Source of the DNA: Chitinophaga qingshengii
GTDB taxonomy: Bacteria; Bacteroidota; Bacteroidia; Chitinophagales; Chitinophagaceae
DNA length: 64,000 bases
Direction: 5' to 3'
Assembly: GCF_014529935.1 (NCBI RefSeq)
Contig: NZ_JACVFC010000001.1
Span: 3,100,001-3,164,000, forward strand
Shown here one piece after another: positions 45,397-53,885 of this stretch. Every line of letters starts with the position of its first letter. Position 1 is the stretch's first letter. Below the pieces are notes generated by a model that saw nothing but the letters and a program-made list of their open reading frames with translations, was not told where the DNA came from and ran no database searches. Both the position numbers and the translations under genes were made by a program.

Positions 45397-46269
45397 ATGA
45401 AAGGAATTATCCTGGCCGGCGGCTCCGGTACCCGATTACACCCAATCACTTATGCCATCAGCAAGCAGATAATGCCGGTATATGATAAACCCATGATCTA
45501 TTACCCGTTGTCTACACTCATGCTGGCCGGTATAAAAGATATCCTGATCATCTCTACGCCGCACGACCTCCCTTCCTTTCAACGCCTCTTCGGTGATGGC
45601 AGTCAGCTGGGCCTGAACCTGTCCTACGCCGAACAGCCCCAGCCCAATGGTCTGGCGCAGGCATTTGTCATCGGTGAACAATTCATCGGAAAGGATAATG
45701 TGGCCCTGGTGCTGGGAGATAACATCTTCTACGGCGCCGGCCTCGGTACCCAACTGGCCAATAACACCCAGCCCGATGGCGGTATCGTATATGCATACCA
45801 GGTATCCGATCCTGAAAGATATGGCGTAGTGGAATTTTCAGACGATATGCGGGTATTGTCTATCGAAGAAAAACCCACTCAGCCGAAATCCAACTTCGCC
45901 GTGCCCGGCCTCTATTTTTATGATAACGAAGTGGTAGATATCGCCAAAAACCTGCAACCCAGTCCACGCGGCGAATACGAAATCACAGATGTGAATAAAG
46001 AATATTTGAAGCGCGGAAAGTTAAAAGTTTCTATCTTACCCCGCGGAACAGCCTGGCTCGATACCGGTACCTTCGATTCACTGATGCAGGCCTCCCAGTT
46101 TGTACAGGTGATCGAACAACGGCAAGGCATCAAAATCGCCTGTATCGAAGAAATTGCCTATCGTAAAGGCTTTATTAACGCCAGCCAACTGAAAGAGCTG
46201 GCCAAACCATTGCTGAAAAGCGGCTATGGCCAGTACCTGGAAACAGTGCTGGAACAAAAAAAGATCTGA
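45397..46269 (+). CDS. rfbA: Glucose-1-phosphate thymidylyltransferase
   Basis: 290 residues, full length. Nucleotide-binding [20 protein letters not shown], the catalytic-site region [32 protein letters not shown] and [20 protein letters not shown] are all present. It makes dTDP-glucose from dTTP and glucose-1-phosphate, the first step to dTDP-rhamnose for surface glycans. rfbB, C and D are not in the window; instead galE follows 31 bases later. Confidence 0.95.
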   Translation: MKGIILAGGSGTRLHPITYAISKQIMPVYDKPMIYYPLSTLMLAGIKDILIISTPHDLPSFQRLFGDGSQLGLNLSYAEQPQPNGLAQAFVIGEQFIGKDNVALVLGDNIFYGAGLGTQLANNTQPDGGIVYAYQVSDPERYGVVEFSDDMRVLSIEEKPTQPKSNFAVPGLYFYDNEVVDIAKNLQPSPRGEYEITDVNKEYLKRGKLKVSILPRGTAWLDTGTFDSLMQASQFVQVIEQRQGIKIACIEEIAYRKGFINASQLKELAKPLLKSGYGQYLETVLEQKKI

Positions 46270-46300
46270 CATCTCATTAAAACGTAAATCTGAAATTATC

Positions 46301-47329
46301 ATGAAGGTTCTTGTTACGGGTGGTTGTGGCTACATTGGCTCCCATACTATTGTAGATCTAATCAATCATGGCTTCGACGTGGTTTCTGTTGACAGCAATA
46401 TCAGAAGTACCACACAGTTGTTGGATGGCGTGGAAAAAATTACCGGCAAAAAAGTGCGTAATTACAAAGTTGACCTCTGCAACCTGGAAGATACACATGC
46501 CGTATTCCATGAAAACAGGGATATCATAGGGGTGATCCATTTCGCCGCCCTCAAAACGGTACCCGAATCAGTAGCAGACCCGCTGTTGTATTTTCATAAT
46601 AACCTCACTTCTCTCATCAATGTACTGAAGTGCATCAAGGAATTTAATGTCCCCAACTTCGTTTTCTCCTCTTCCTGCTCTGTATATGGTAATACCACTG
46701 CACTACCGGTAGTGGAAGAAACCCCGCTGGGTGAAGCGCAATCACCTTATGCCCGCACCAAACAAATGGGAGAACAGATCATTGAAGATTATAGCCGGGT
46801 AAACGATACCCAGTCTATCCTCCTCCGTTACTTTAATCCCGTAGGCGCCCACCCCTCTGGTCTCATCGGCGAACTGCCCCTGGGTAAACCAGACAACCTG
46901 GTACCCGTTATCACCCAAACCGCTATCGGCAAAATCCCGAAAATGGTTGTTTATGGCAGCGATTACGATACCCGCGACGGCTCCTGCGTAAGGGATTATA
47001 TCCATGTAACCGATATCGCCAACGCACATACGAAGGCCTTACAATACCTCATTGAGCATAAAAATGCCTCTAACTGCGAAGTCTTTAATCTTGGTACCGG
47101 CAACGGTGTTACCGTACTGGAAGCTATCCTGGCCTTCGAAAAAATATCCGGTGTAAAACTCAACTACACCACCGGCCCACGCCGCCCCGGCGACGTGATC
47201 GCCATCTATGCCAATAACTCCCGTGCCAAGGAAAAACTCGGCTGGTCACCTGAAATCGGGATAGAAGACAGCATGCGCACAGCATGGCAATGGGAAGTAA
47301 GCCTCCGCAATAAAGTGCTGAGCAACTAA
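46301..47329 (+). CDS. galE: UDP-glucose 4-epimerase
   Basis: 342 residues from the ATG at 46301; an earlier in-frame start inside rfbA is not credible. NAD-binding GGCGYIGSHTIVDLINHGFD, the catalytic Ser region SSSCSVYGN, catalytic YARTK and substrate region RYFNPVGAHPSG are all intact. It interconverts UDP-glucose and UDP-galactose for surface glycans. It probably shares the rfbA transcript. Confidence 0.94.
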   Translation: MKVLVTGGCGYIGSHTIVDLINHGFDVVSVDSNIRSTTQLLDGVEKITGKKVRNYKVDLCNLEDTHAVFHENRDIIGVIHFAALKTVPESVADPLLYFHNNLTSLINVLKCIKEFNVPNFVFSSSCSVYGNTTALPVVEETPLGEAQSPYARTKQMGEQIIEDYSRVNDTQSILLRYFNPVGAHPSGLIGELPLGKPDNLVPVITQTAIGKIPKMVVYGSDYDTRDGSCVRDYIHVTDIANAHTKALQYLIEHKNASNCEVFNLGTGNGVTVLEAILAFEKISGVKLNYTTGPRRPGDVIAIYANNSRAKEKLGWSPEIGIEDSMRTAWQWEVSLRNKVLSN

Positions 47330-47380
47330 CTTCCTGCTATTAAATGTTTACATTTACGCCTCAATTTTAAACAGACCGCA

Positions 47381-48343
47381 ATGGTAAAAGATATTCAACC
47401 GCTAAACGAAAAAGAAACCCGCGCCGGATTCGGTGAAGGTATACTGGAAGTGGGCCGCAAAAACCCAAATGTAGTAGCACTCACCGCCGACCTGCTCGGT
47501 TCTATGAAGCTGAACGCTTTTGTGAAAGAATTCCCCGACCGCTTTGTACAGGTAGGTATCGCTGAAGCCAATATGATAGGCATCGCCGCTGGGATGACCA
47601 TCGGGGGAAAAATCCCCTATACCACTACCTTCGCCAATTTCTCTACCGGTAGGGTATATGACCAAATCCGCCAGTCTGTAGCATATTCCAATAAAAACGT
47701 GAAAATATGCGCCTCCCACGCAGGTCTCACCCTGGGTGAAGATGGTGCTACCCACCAGATACTCGAAGATATCGGGATGATGAAAATGCTGCCTGGCATG
47801 ACCGTGATCGTACCCTGCGATTTCAACCAGACCAAAGCTGCTACCATCGCGATCGCTGATCACGAAGGCCCCGTATATCTCCGCTTTGGCCGCCCGAAAT
47901 GGCCTAACTTCACCGCCGAAAACCAGGACTTCCAGATCGGTAAAGCGCAAATCCTCCATGAAGGAACCGATATCACCCTCTTCGCCTGCGGCCATCTCGT
48001 GTGGATCGCTGTAGAAGCCGGTAAAATACTGGAAGAAAAAGGCTATAGCGTGGAAATCATCAACATCCACACTATTAAACCCCTGGATGAAGCTGCTGTC
48101 ATCAAATCCCTCAGCAAAACACGCTGCGCGGTAACTGCCGAAGAACACAACGTACTCGGCGGCCTGGGCGACAGCATTGCACAGGTAGCTGCCCGCCATA
48201 TCCCCGTACCCATCGAATACGTGGGCACCAACGATACTTTCGGCGAAAGCGGCAAACCAGTGGAACTGCTGAAAAAATACGGCCTCGATGCAGATCACAT
48301 CGTTGCCGCTGCAGAAAAAGCGATCGCACGCAAAAAAGCATAA
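47381..48343 (+). CDS. Transketolase C-terminal half (pyrimidine-binding and C-terminal domains)
   Basis: 320 residues matching the second half of a split transketolase: the thiamine pyrophosphate pyrimidine domain with VGIAEANMIGIAAGM and ASHAGLTLGEDGATHQILED, then the C-terminal domain with VEIINIHTIKPLDE and AEEHNVLGGLG. Split transketolases need an N-terminal-half partner that binds the diphosphate; that gene is often adjacent but is absent here, where galE is upstream and a terminator downstream. It probably pairs with a subunit encoded elsewhere. A close TACATTTA sequence near 47350 resembles a -7 box. Confidence 0.9.
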   Translation: MVKDIQPLNEKETRAGFGEGILEVGRKNPNVVALTADLLGSMKLNAFVKEFPDRFVQVGIAEANMIGIAAGMTIGGKIPYTTTFANFSTGRVYDQIRQSVAYSNKNVKICASHAGLTLGEDGATHQILEDIGMMKMLPGMTVIVPCDFNQTKAATIAIADHEGPVYLRFGRPKWPNFTAENQDFQIGKAQILHEGTDITLFACGHLVWIAVEAGKILEEKGYSVEIINIHTIKPLDEAAVIKSLSKTRCAVTAEEHNVLGGLGDSIAQVAARHIPVPIEYVGTNDTFGESGKPVELLKKYGLDADHIVAAAEKAIARKKA

Positions 48344-48364
48344 TTGCATCTGCATAAAAAAATA

Positions 48365-48402
48365 AAATGAAAGGCTGGCCCGCTCAGGTCAGCCTTTCAT
48401 TT
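48365..48402 (+). terminator. Hairpin after transketolase half
   Basis: 16-base stem with one wobble, AAATGAAAGGCTGGCC (48365-48380) with GGTCAGCCTTTCATTT (48387-48402). The tail after it is not T-rich, though the arm itself ends in T. Confidence 0.8.
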
Positions 48403-48558
48403 ATCTCCCCGGTGCTAAATCTTTGTGCCCCATTAAACTTTCACCGTTTCTGCATATCATACAGGAAACAATACTTTATCATCATTAAAGTACCCTTTAG
48501 CAGGATTTTTCTTTATATTCAGGAAAATAAAACCACCTGTCCAAGAACCATTTAACCT

Positions 48559-49116
48559 ATGGCCGTTACACAGGACGATAAAACACTACTGGCACTATAC
48601 CGGATGCCCGAAACCCGTGAACAGGGTTTTACACAGATCATCCGTAAATACCAGGAAAGACTTTACTGGCATATCAGACGGCTGGTCGTTTCTCATGACG
48701 ATGCCAATGATGTGCTGCAGAATGTTTTCATTAAAGTGTGGAAAAACCTCGAGAACTTCCGGGAAGATGCCCAGTTGTTTACCTGGCTCTATAAAATAGC
48801 TACCAATGAATGCCTCACTTTCCTGGAACAACAAAAACGAAAATTTGCCGTCTCCCTCTCCGATGTGGAAGATGGCCTGAGCAACAAACTGAAAGCGGAT
48901 GCCCAGTTTGATGCCAATAAACTGGAATGGAAACTGCAACAAGCGATATTACAACTACCTGAAAAACAGAGAATTGTGTTTAACCTGCGGTATTACGACG
49001 AAATGCCCTACGAAGAAATGAGCAGGGTACTGGATACCTCCGAAGGCGCCCTGAAAGCGTCGTACCACCATGCAGTCAAAAAAATCGAGGATTTTATCAA
49101 AGGAACGGATATTTAA
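48559..49116 (+). CDS. ECF RNA polymerase sigma factor
   Basis: 185 residues. Region 2 (VSHDDANDVLQNVFIKVWKN and FTWLYKIATNECLTFL) and region 4 (LQLPEKQRIVFNLRYYDEMP then YEEMSRVLDTSEGALKASYH) are complete. It belongs to the RpoE-like group, distinct from the FecI-like factor at 31669. It is followed 94 bases later by a putative anti-sigma membrane protein and then a Spy/CpxP-like protein, which points to an envelope-stress circuit. No TAnnTTTG box was found in the 154 bases upstream after the terminator. Confidence 0.9.
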   Translation: MAVTQDDKTLLALYRMPETREQGFTQIIRKYQERLYWHIRRLVVSHDDANDVLQNVFIKVWKNLENFREDAQLFTWLYKIATNECLTFLEQQKRKFAVSLSDVEDGLSNKLKADAQFDANKLEWKLQQAILQLPEKQRIVFNLRYYDEMPYEEMSRVLDTSEGALKASYHHAVKKIEDFIKGTDI

Positions 49117-49210
49117 TCGCCTGTATCGCCCGATTTTAAGCTGTCTTTAAAGTTTTTTGCCAAAAGATTAAAATCTCATTAAACTATTGAAGCAGCTACC
49201 TGTCTAAAAA

Positions 49211-49933
49211 ATGTATATGAACAAGCACGAAAATATCAGCAATGAATTAAAACAACTGGTGCCGGATGCCCAGTGGCCCGCCGATGCACCATTTACGGTG
49301 CCGGCTGGTTACTTCGACCGGCTACCGGATGCAGTGCTGCAACAGGTTCATTTACTGCAACCCGATCGCTCGGAACCGTTGTTACCCGATCATCCTTTTT
49401 CAGTACCTGCCGGTTATTTTGAAGGGCTTCCGCAAACTATCCTCCAAAGGATTCACCAGGAAGCGAAAAACCCAATACAGGCCGAACTGGAAGCCTTATC
49501 GCCCTTACTGGCCGCCATGCCCAGAGAAGTGCCCTTTACCGTACCCGCAGGTTATTTCGGTTCCCTAACTGCTCTCCCGTCTGCTCCAATAGCACCCACA
49601 CTGCATGTTGTTCACCGGAACCCAATCAGGAAATGGCTGAAATACGCCGTGGCCGCCTGCCTGATCACCTTTGCCGGTACCACCGCCCTGCTCTTCATTC
49701 AGAAAGACAGCAGCGTTAGCCTGGAAAGACAACTGGAACGGATCGATAACCAGGATATTGAATACTATCTCCAAAACCATACTGATGCTTTTGATAATGA
49801 CTATGCCGGCTTTGCCGACGTGGCCGCTCCGGAAACCTTGCAACAGGAACTCAATGACCAGATTCCGCCCGCTGCCATAGAGCAATACCTGCAACAATCT
49901 TCCTTATCAAAAGAGGTATTACCTAACCAGTAG
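49211..49933 (+). CDS. Putative anti-sigma membrane protein with three PF(T/S)VPAGYF repeats
   Basis: 240 residues (start at 49211 or the ATG two codons later). The N-terminal part carries three copies of PF(T/S)VPAGYF at 27-35, 62-70 and 108-116; the first two are followed by (D/E)xLPxxxLQxxH. One transmembrane helix lies near 143-164 (LKYAVAACLITFAGTTALLF). The C-terminal part is acidic (QDIEYYLQNHTDAFDNDYAG). Position after a sigma factor suggests a cytoplasmic sigma-binding N-terminus and an outward C-terminus. This role is inferred; the repeat family itself has no function known to me. Confidence 0.7.
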   Translation: MYMNKHENISNELKQLVPDAQWPADAPFTVPAGYFDRLPDAVLQQVHLLQPDRSEPLLPDHPFSVPAGYFEGLPQTILQRIHQEAKNPIQAELEALSPLLAAMPREVPFTVPAGYFGSLTALPSAPIAPTLHVVHRNPIRKWLKYAVAACLITFAGTTALLFIQKDSSVSLERQLERIDNQDIEYYLQNHTDAFDNDYAGFADVAAPETLQQELNDQIPPAAIEQYLQQSSLSKEVLPNQ

Positions 49934-49939
49934 TGATGC

Positions 49940-50431
49940 ATGAAACGCTTAAATTTTAAAATAATAGGGATTGTCCTGCTTATGTTGACCAGTGCCTTCA
50001 CACAGGCACAAAAACCACCATCTGATGAGGCGACAGAAAAAATTAAAACCCTCCAGATGCAGTACCTCTCCCAGAAACTAAACCTATCCGCAGACGAGGC
50101 GGAAAAATTCTGGCCGGTATACAAAAACTATACAAAAGAAGTGGAAACACTCATCGCAGAACGCCACAGCAGAAGACAACAGGATAAAATCACAGAAAGC
50201 GATCCCGATGATCTGGCCAGAAGAAATATGGATAACGATCTCGGATACGAGAAAAGAATGTATGATATCCGCTCCAGATATACCAACGAATTCCAACGCG
50301 TACTACCCGCCCGTAAAGCCGGCGCCGTATTTAAAAGCGAACGGGAATTCCGGAACATCATGATCAATCACCTGAATAACCAGCGCCTCAACCGGATTAA
50401 CCAGGGAGGCAACTTTAGGAAAAGACCATAA
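49940..50431 (+). CDS. Spy/CpxP-like periplasmic protein
   Basis: 163 residues: signal peptide (MKRLNFKIIGIVLLMLTSAF, then TQAQ), then a charged helical domain with YLSQKLNLSADEAEKFWPVY and YKNYTKEVETLIAERHSRR. The layout (long helices, Arg/Lys-rich) resembles the LTXXQ/Spy-like proteins found behind sigma/anti-sigma pairs in Bacteroidota. Possibly a periplasmic chaperone or sensor of envelope stress. Seven bases after the preceding gene, so cotranscribed. Confidence 0.65.
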   Translation: MKRLNFKIIGIVLLMLTSAFTQAQKPPSDEATEKIKTLQMQYLSQKLNLSADEAEKFWPVYKNYTKEVETLIAERHSRRQQDKITESDPDDLARRNMDNDLGYEKRMYDIRSRYTNEFQRVLPARKAGAVFKSEREFRNIMINHLNNQRLNRINQGGNFRKRP

Positions 50432-50441
50432 ATCGAAACAT

Positions 50442-50477
50442 AAAAAAGGGAGATCCACATGGATCTCCCTTTTTTTG
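50442..50477 (+). terminator. Terminator of the sigma/anti-sigma operon
   Basis: GGGAGATCC (50448-50456) with GGATCTCCC (50461-50469), tetraloop ACAT, A run before and T run after. It could serve both strands. Confidence 0.92.
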
Positions 50478-50502
50478 CCATTCACATTAAAAAATCTATT
50501 GT

Positions 50503-50853
50503 CTATTGCGCTTTGTAGTGTGCCCTTACTTCTGTTACCTTCCCGTCTTTTAATACCATCATCTCCGCACTCAGTAAATTGTTGACGCTCTTATAATAAA
50601 GTACCACTGAATTCACCCCCTCCAATACATGATATAATTCAAAATGCAGATCAGGATAAGCCGTCAGCGCCCTGCTGAAATAAGCACGCAGGTTCTCAAT
50701 CCCCTGAATACGGCCTTCGGGATCATTATTGATTTTTTTGATAAAGGGAGAATAAAAGGTAATATCCGGTGAATAGTGGGACATCACTTCATCCAGGTCA
50801 TGGTTGTTCCACGCTGCTACCCAGGCATCGGCAAAGGAGGTCATGTTTTCCAT
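50503..50853 (-). CDS. SnoaL-like / NTF2-family protein
   Basis: 116 residues from the ATG at 50853 (MENMTSFADAWVAAWNNHDL); 13 residues upstream are unlike the family. The pattern AWNNHDLDEVMSHYSPDITF, YPDLHFELYHVLEGVNSVVL and KDGKVTEVRAHY is that of the cone-shaped SnoaL/NTF2 fold. Such proteins are enzymes or ligand binders of many kinds; nothing here tells which. It is followed on the same strand by an AraC gene upstream. Confidence 0.8.
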   Translation of the reverse strand: MENMTSFADAWVAAWNNHDLDEVMSHYSPDITFYSPFIKKINNDPEGRIQGIENLRAYFSRALTAYPDLHFELYHVLEGVNSVVLYYKSVNNLLSAEMMVLKDGKVTEVRAHYKAQ

Positions 50854-50913
50854 TATGTTCGCTTTTGAATGACAAGATAGGGCTTTTACCACCGGCGTTA
50901 TTGGCTGAAAAGC

Positions 50914-51756
50914 TCAAATTTCCGCCCGGCGCCATCGCGCCGGCGTCATACCAAAACAGCGACGGAACTGCCGGTAAAAATGGGAGAGATCCTCAAACCC
51001 GGTACTATAAGCTATCTCCGGGATAGGTTGCTCACTGGTACGCAGTAACAGAGCCGACATCTGCAATCGTTTACCCCATATCCATTGCATAGGACTGCAT
51101 TGGTAGGTTTCCCGGAAACGCCGTTTTAAAGTAGCGGGACTCATATTCCCCAGAGACGCTACTTCTTCCAGCAACCGCACTTCATGTATACCATTATGCA
51201 ACCGCGCCATCATGTGTTGCATACCGCCGGAGGGTTTCCCCGCCACGGCCCGCCTCACGGCGACCGGCTCCTTCTGCAGCAAGTGCTGTAACCGGTCCAT
51301 CATATTTTCGTAAGCCGGCATAGCGCCGTCTTCCCGGAAATGTTGTAATAATGCCTGTGTTAACTGTCGCCAGTCGGCCGAGGGAGAAATAGTAAGAGTA
51401 GTACCTGCCACCTGCCTGCCTGTACCGGCGCCTGTATGTTGCGCGGCCTGCAGCATTTCCGGCAGGAAAAAATTGATGCTGGCGAAATCTTCCGCCGGCC
51501 GTAATATTTCAGAGCAGATAACACTACCGGCCGGTATTAAAAATACATCGCCAGTCCGCAGATGATGCACCTGCAAGCCGTCGTATATTCTCTTTTCTCC
51601 ACGAATGATCAGGTTCAGCACAGGCTGCGGTATATACAATCCATGCGCAGCCGGCTGACGGTAGTTGGTGAAGGCAGCCCAGCTGTGGCCCTGCCTGTCC
51701 CATGTCCTGATATGGTGTTGTCCCGTTAAGGTAAAGCGGTCATACAAGGCGTACAT
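50914..51756 (-). CDS. AraC-family transcriptional regulator
   Basis: 280 residues. An N-terminal cupin-like ligand domain (VHHLRTGDVFLIPAGSVICS) is followed by a C-terminal double helix-turn-helix: LLEEVASLGNMSPATLKRRF and PIPEIAYSTGFEDLSHFYRQ then FRRCFGMTPARWRR. It may regulate the SnoaL-like gene 60 bases downstream or the MBL gene behind it. No inducer is apparent. Confidence 0.9.
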   Translation of the reverse strand: MYALYDRFTLTGQHHIRTWDRQGHSWAAFTNYRQPAAHGLYIPQPVLNLIIRGEKRIYDGLQVHHLRTGDVFLIPAGSVICSEILRPAEDFASINFFLPEMLQAAQHTGAGTGRQVAGTTLTISPSADWRQLTQALLQHFREDGAMPAYENMMDRLQHLLQKEPVAVRRAVAGKPSGGMQHMMARLHNGIHEVRLLEEVASLGNMSPATLKRRFRETYQCSPMQWIWGKRLQMSALLLRTSEQPIPEIAYSTGFEDLSHFYRQFRRCFGMTPARWRRAEI

Positions 51757-51779
51757 AGGTATGCTAATAGTACCTTTTC

Positions 51780-52526
51780 CTAAAATTTGGCAAAGGGCTC
51801 TTTGGTATCATGATAGAAAAGGAAAGTCCAGCCTTCCTGTTTACCACGTTCCAGGAACTCCTGCCTTAACTCCATACTACGTTTACCATCGTAATCGTAT
51901 TTAGCCACAAAGCGGCTCTTCATCTGCGAAATCTGTGGCGCTACATCGCCGCCAAAAAACACTTTATCTTCTCCGTCGTCTATCAAAAATACCTGGTGAT
52001 AGGGGCAGTGGCCGCCGGTCAATTCATAATGAATATAACCATCGATCGTACCGTTGCCGGTTGTAAACACTACATTATCGCGTTGTTGCAGCAATACAAT
52101 ATCTTCTGCCAGGTAAGATTTGCCTGCATGCTCCATGGCATACAGCATTTCTTCGTTATTCACATAATAGGTGGCATTGGGGAAAGTGAGGGTACGCTCA
52201 CCGGTGATGGGATCTGCTGCCGATACGCCGCCGGAGTGGTCTTTATGCAGATGGCTCATCAGTACTTTGGTAATTTCCATGGGATTAACGCCATGGTCTA
52301 TCAGGTGCTGATGGATCTGTAAAACACCATCTTCATTGCGGAAACCCAGCCCGGTGTCCAGCAATATATAGTCACGGTCGGTAATTACAAGAAAAGGCTG
52401 TATCTCTACCAACAGGGAGCCATGAGGCCGGTCCTGCAGATTATCTGTGCCCAGTCTGAAAGGAGAAAACCGTTTGGTAGCATCTACCGTAAATGAACCT
52501 TCTGATAATGGAATAATTCGTGCCAT
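51780..52526 (-). CDS. MBL-fold metallo-hydrolase (lactonase-like)
   Basis: 248 residues from the ATG at 52526; an ATG at 52544 adds MGYLCI but lies upstream of a -7 box and is less likely. Metal-binding HxHxDH at 92-97 (SHLHKDHSGG) and further ligands in TGGHCPYH and FFGGDVAPQ are present, as in AHL-lactonase-type MBL proteins. These hydrolyse esters, lactones or phosphonate-like bonds; the natural substrate is open. The TATCTTTG box four bases upstream implies a leaderless message. Confidence 0.85.
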   Translation of the reverse strand: MARIIPLSEGSFTVDATKRFSPFRLGTDNLQDRPHGSLLVEIQPFLVITDRDYILLDTGLGFRNEDGVLQIHQHLIDHGVNPMEITKVLMSHLHKDHSGGVSAADPITGERTLTFPNATYYVNNEEMLYAMEHAGKSYLAEDIVLLQQRDNVVFTTGNGTIDGYIHYELTGGHCPYHQVFLIDDGEDKVFFGGDVAPQISQMKSRFVAKYDYDGKRSMELRQEFLERGKQEGWTFLFYHDTKEPFAKF

Positions 52527-52530
52527 GATG

Positions 52531-52538
52531 CAAAGATA
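52531..52538 (-). promoter_or_regulatory. Putative -7 box (TATCTTTG) for the MBL-fold gene
   Basis: Exact TAnnTTTG on the minus strand, ending four bases before the ATG at 52526. Transcription would begin at or next to the start codon. Confidence 0.5.
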
Positions 52539-52567
52539 GCCCATTCACCATTAGTTTGCAGCCCTGG

Positions 52568-53854
52568 TTACCGCAACACCATCTGCCGGTCGGCATCAAG
52601 GCGCAGCATAATAAAGATGAGCATGGTAAAGGTCATCAAAGAGGAACCACCATAACTCACCAGTGGCAGGGGAATACCAATTACCGGCGCCAACCCGATG
52701 GTCATCGAAATATTAATAGCCAGGTGGAAGAAGATAATACTGGCTACCCCATAGGCATATACGCGCGAGTAGGTCGATCGCTGTCGCTCCGCTACAAAAA
52801 TGATCCGGAAGAGCAGCGCCACATATAACCCCAGGAAGATCACACTGCCTAAAAAGCCGAAATCTTCGCCTACGGTACAGAAGATAAAGTCAGTACTTTG
52901 TTCCGGTACAAAGTCGTAACGGGTTTGGGTACCTTTCAGGTATCCTTTGCCCCAGAAACCGCCGGAACCAATAGCAATCATACTTTGACGCGTATTATAG
53001 GTAGCCTTGGGATCGTTTTCCTTACCCAGCATTACCTCAATACGACGCACCTGGTAGTCTTTCAGCACTTTGGTGAAAGCAAAAGGCACGATGAACATCA
53101 CAAATATGGAACAGAAAGCATATACGCCAAGAATCACGAGCAGGCGCGTTCGTTTCCGTTTGATCTCCCGTCGCATAAAGTAGATCACCAGGGCGGTGAT
53201 GACGGAAAAAATGATAAACAACACGTATTTATCCACCAGCAAGGCCGATAATACCAGCACAATGCCGGAGAAAGCGATGACCAGCAGCACACCCGGCAAG
53301 CCTTCACGGAACATCACGAGGAAGAAGGAGAAATATACGAGTGCCAGCCCTGTTTCATCCTGCAGGATGATAATACCCGCCGGAATCAATGCGATGGCGG
53401 CTGCAATCAACCGCGACCTTAGTTTGGTAAAATCCGTTTCCTGCGATGACAGGTATTTAGCCAACGCCAGGTTGGTACATAGTTTAGTGAGCTCTGCCGG
53501 CTGAAACTGGAAACCACCGATCACCAGCCAGGAGTGTGAACCTTTTACATCCTTACCAATTCCCAGTACCAACAGGAGTAACAACAAACCACCGGCATAT
53601 AACAGGTTGGAGGTGGCCGTGAAAAACTTACTGTCCGTTAGCCAGATAACTGCCGCCAATACCAGTGATATGCCGAACCACATCATCTGGCGCGAATAGT
53701 TTTTATTCAGATGGATGATGTTCTGCCAGATATTATCATCGCCCCGGTATTCCGCAGCAAAGATAGACATGATGCCGATGGTCACCAGCGCCAGGTACAG
53801 GCCAACTATCGGCCAGTCAATCCCTTGTGTCAGTTTGGCTTGCGAGCGGTTCAT
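52568..53854 (-). CDS. rodA: Rod-shape peptidoglycan polymerase (SEDS family)
   Basis: 428 residues, about ten transmembrane helices, with the SEDS features GSHSWLVIGGFQFQPAELTK, TDFIFCTVGEDFGFLG and GIPLPLVSYGGSSLMTFTM. RodA polymerises glycan strands in complex with PBP2 under MreB control. It is the last gene of the mreB-mreC-mreD-mrdA-rodA unit, 31 bases after mrdA. Full length and intact. Confidence 0.95.
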   Translation of the reverse strand: MNRSQAKLTQGIDWPIVGLYLALVTIGIMSIFAAEYRGDDNIWQNIIHLNKNYSRQMMWFGISLVLAAVIWLTDSKFFTATSNLLYAGGLLLLLLVLGIGKDVKGSHSWLVIGGFQFQPAELTKLCTNLALAKYLSSQETDFTKLRSRLIAAAIALIPAGIIILQDETGLALVYFSFFLVMFREGLPGVLLVIAFSGIVLVLSALLVDKYVLFIIFSVITALVIYFMRREIKRKRTRLLVILGVYAFCSIFVMFIVPFAFTKVLKDYQVRRIEVMLGKENDPKATYNTRQSMIAIGSGGFWGKGYLKGTQTRYDFVPEQSTDFIFCTVGEDFGFLGSVIFLGLYVALLFRIIFVAERQRSTYSRVYAYGVASIIFFHLAINISMTIGLAPVIGIPLPLVSYGGSSLMTFTMLIFIMLRLDADRQMVLR

Positions 53855-53885
53855 GAGCGGTTTCTCCTCTTTATTCGTTTATAAG

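Noticed and set aside
46226..46300. Upstream start of galE within rfbA
   Set aside because: The nucleotide-binding motif begins right after the ATG at 46301, as in other GalE proteins.
45397..48343. A dTDP-rhamnose biosynthesis operon
   Set aside because: Only rfbA is present; galE and a transketolase half follow, with no rfbB, rfbC or rfbD in the window.
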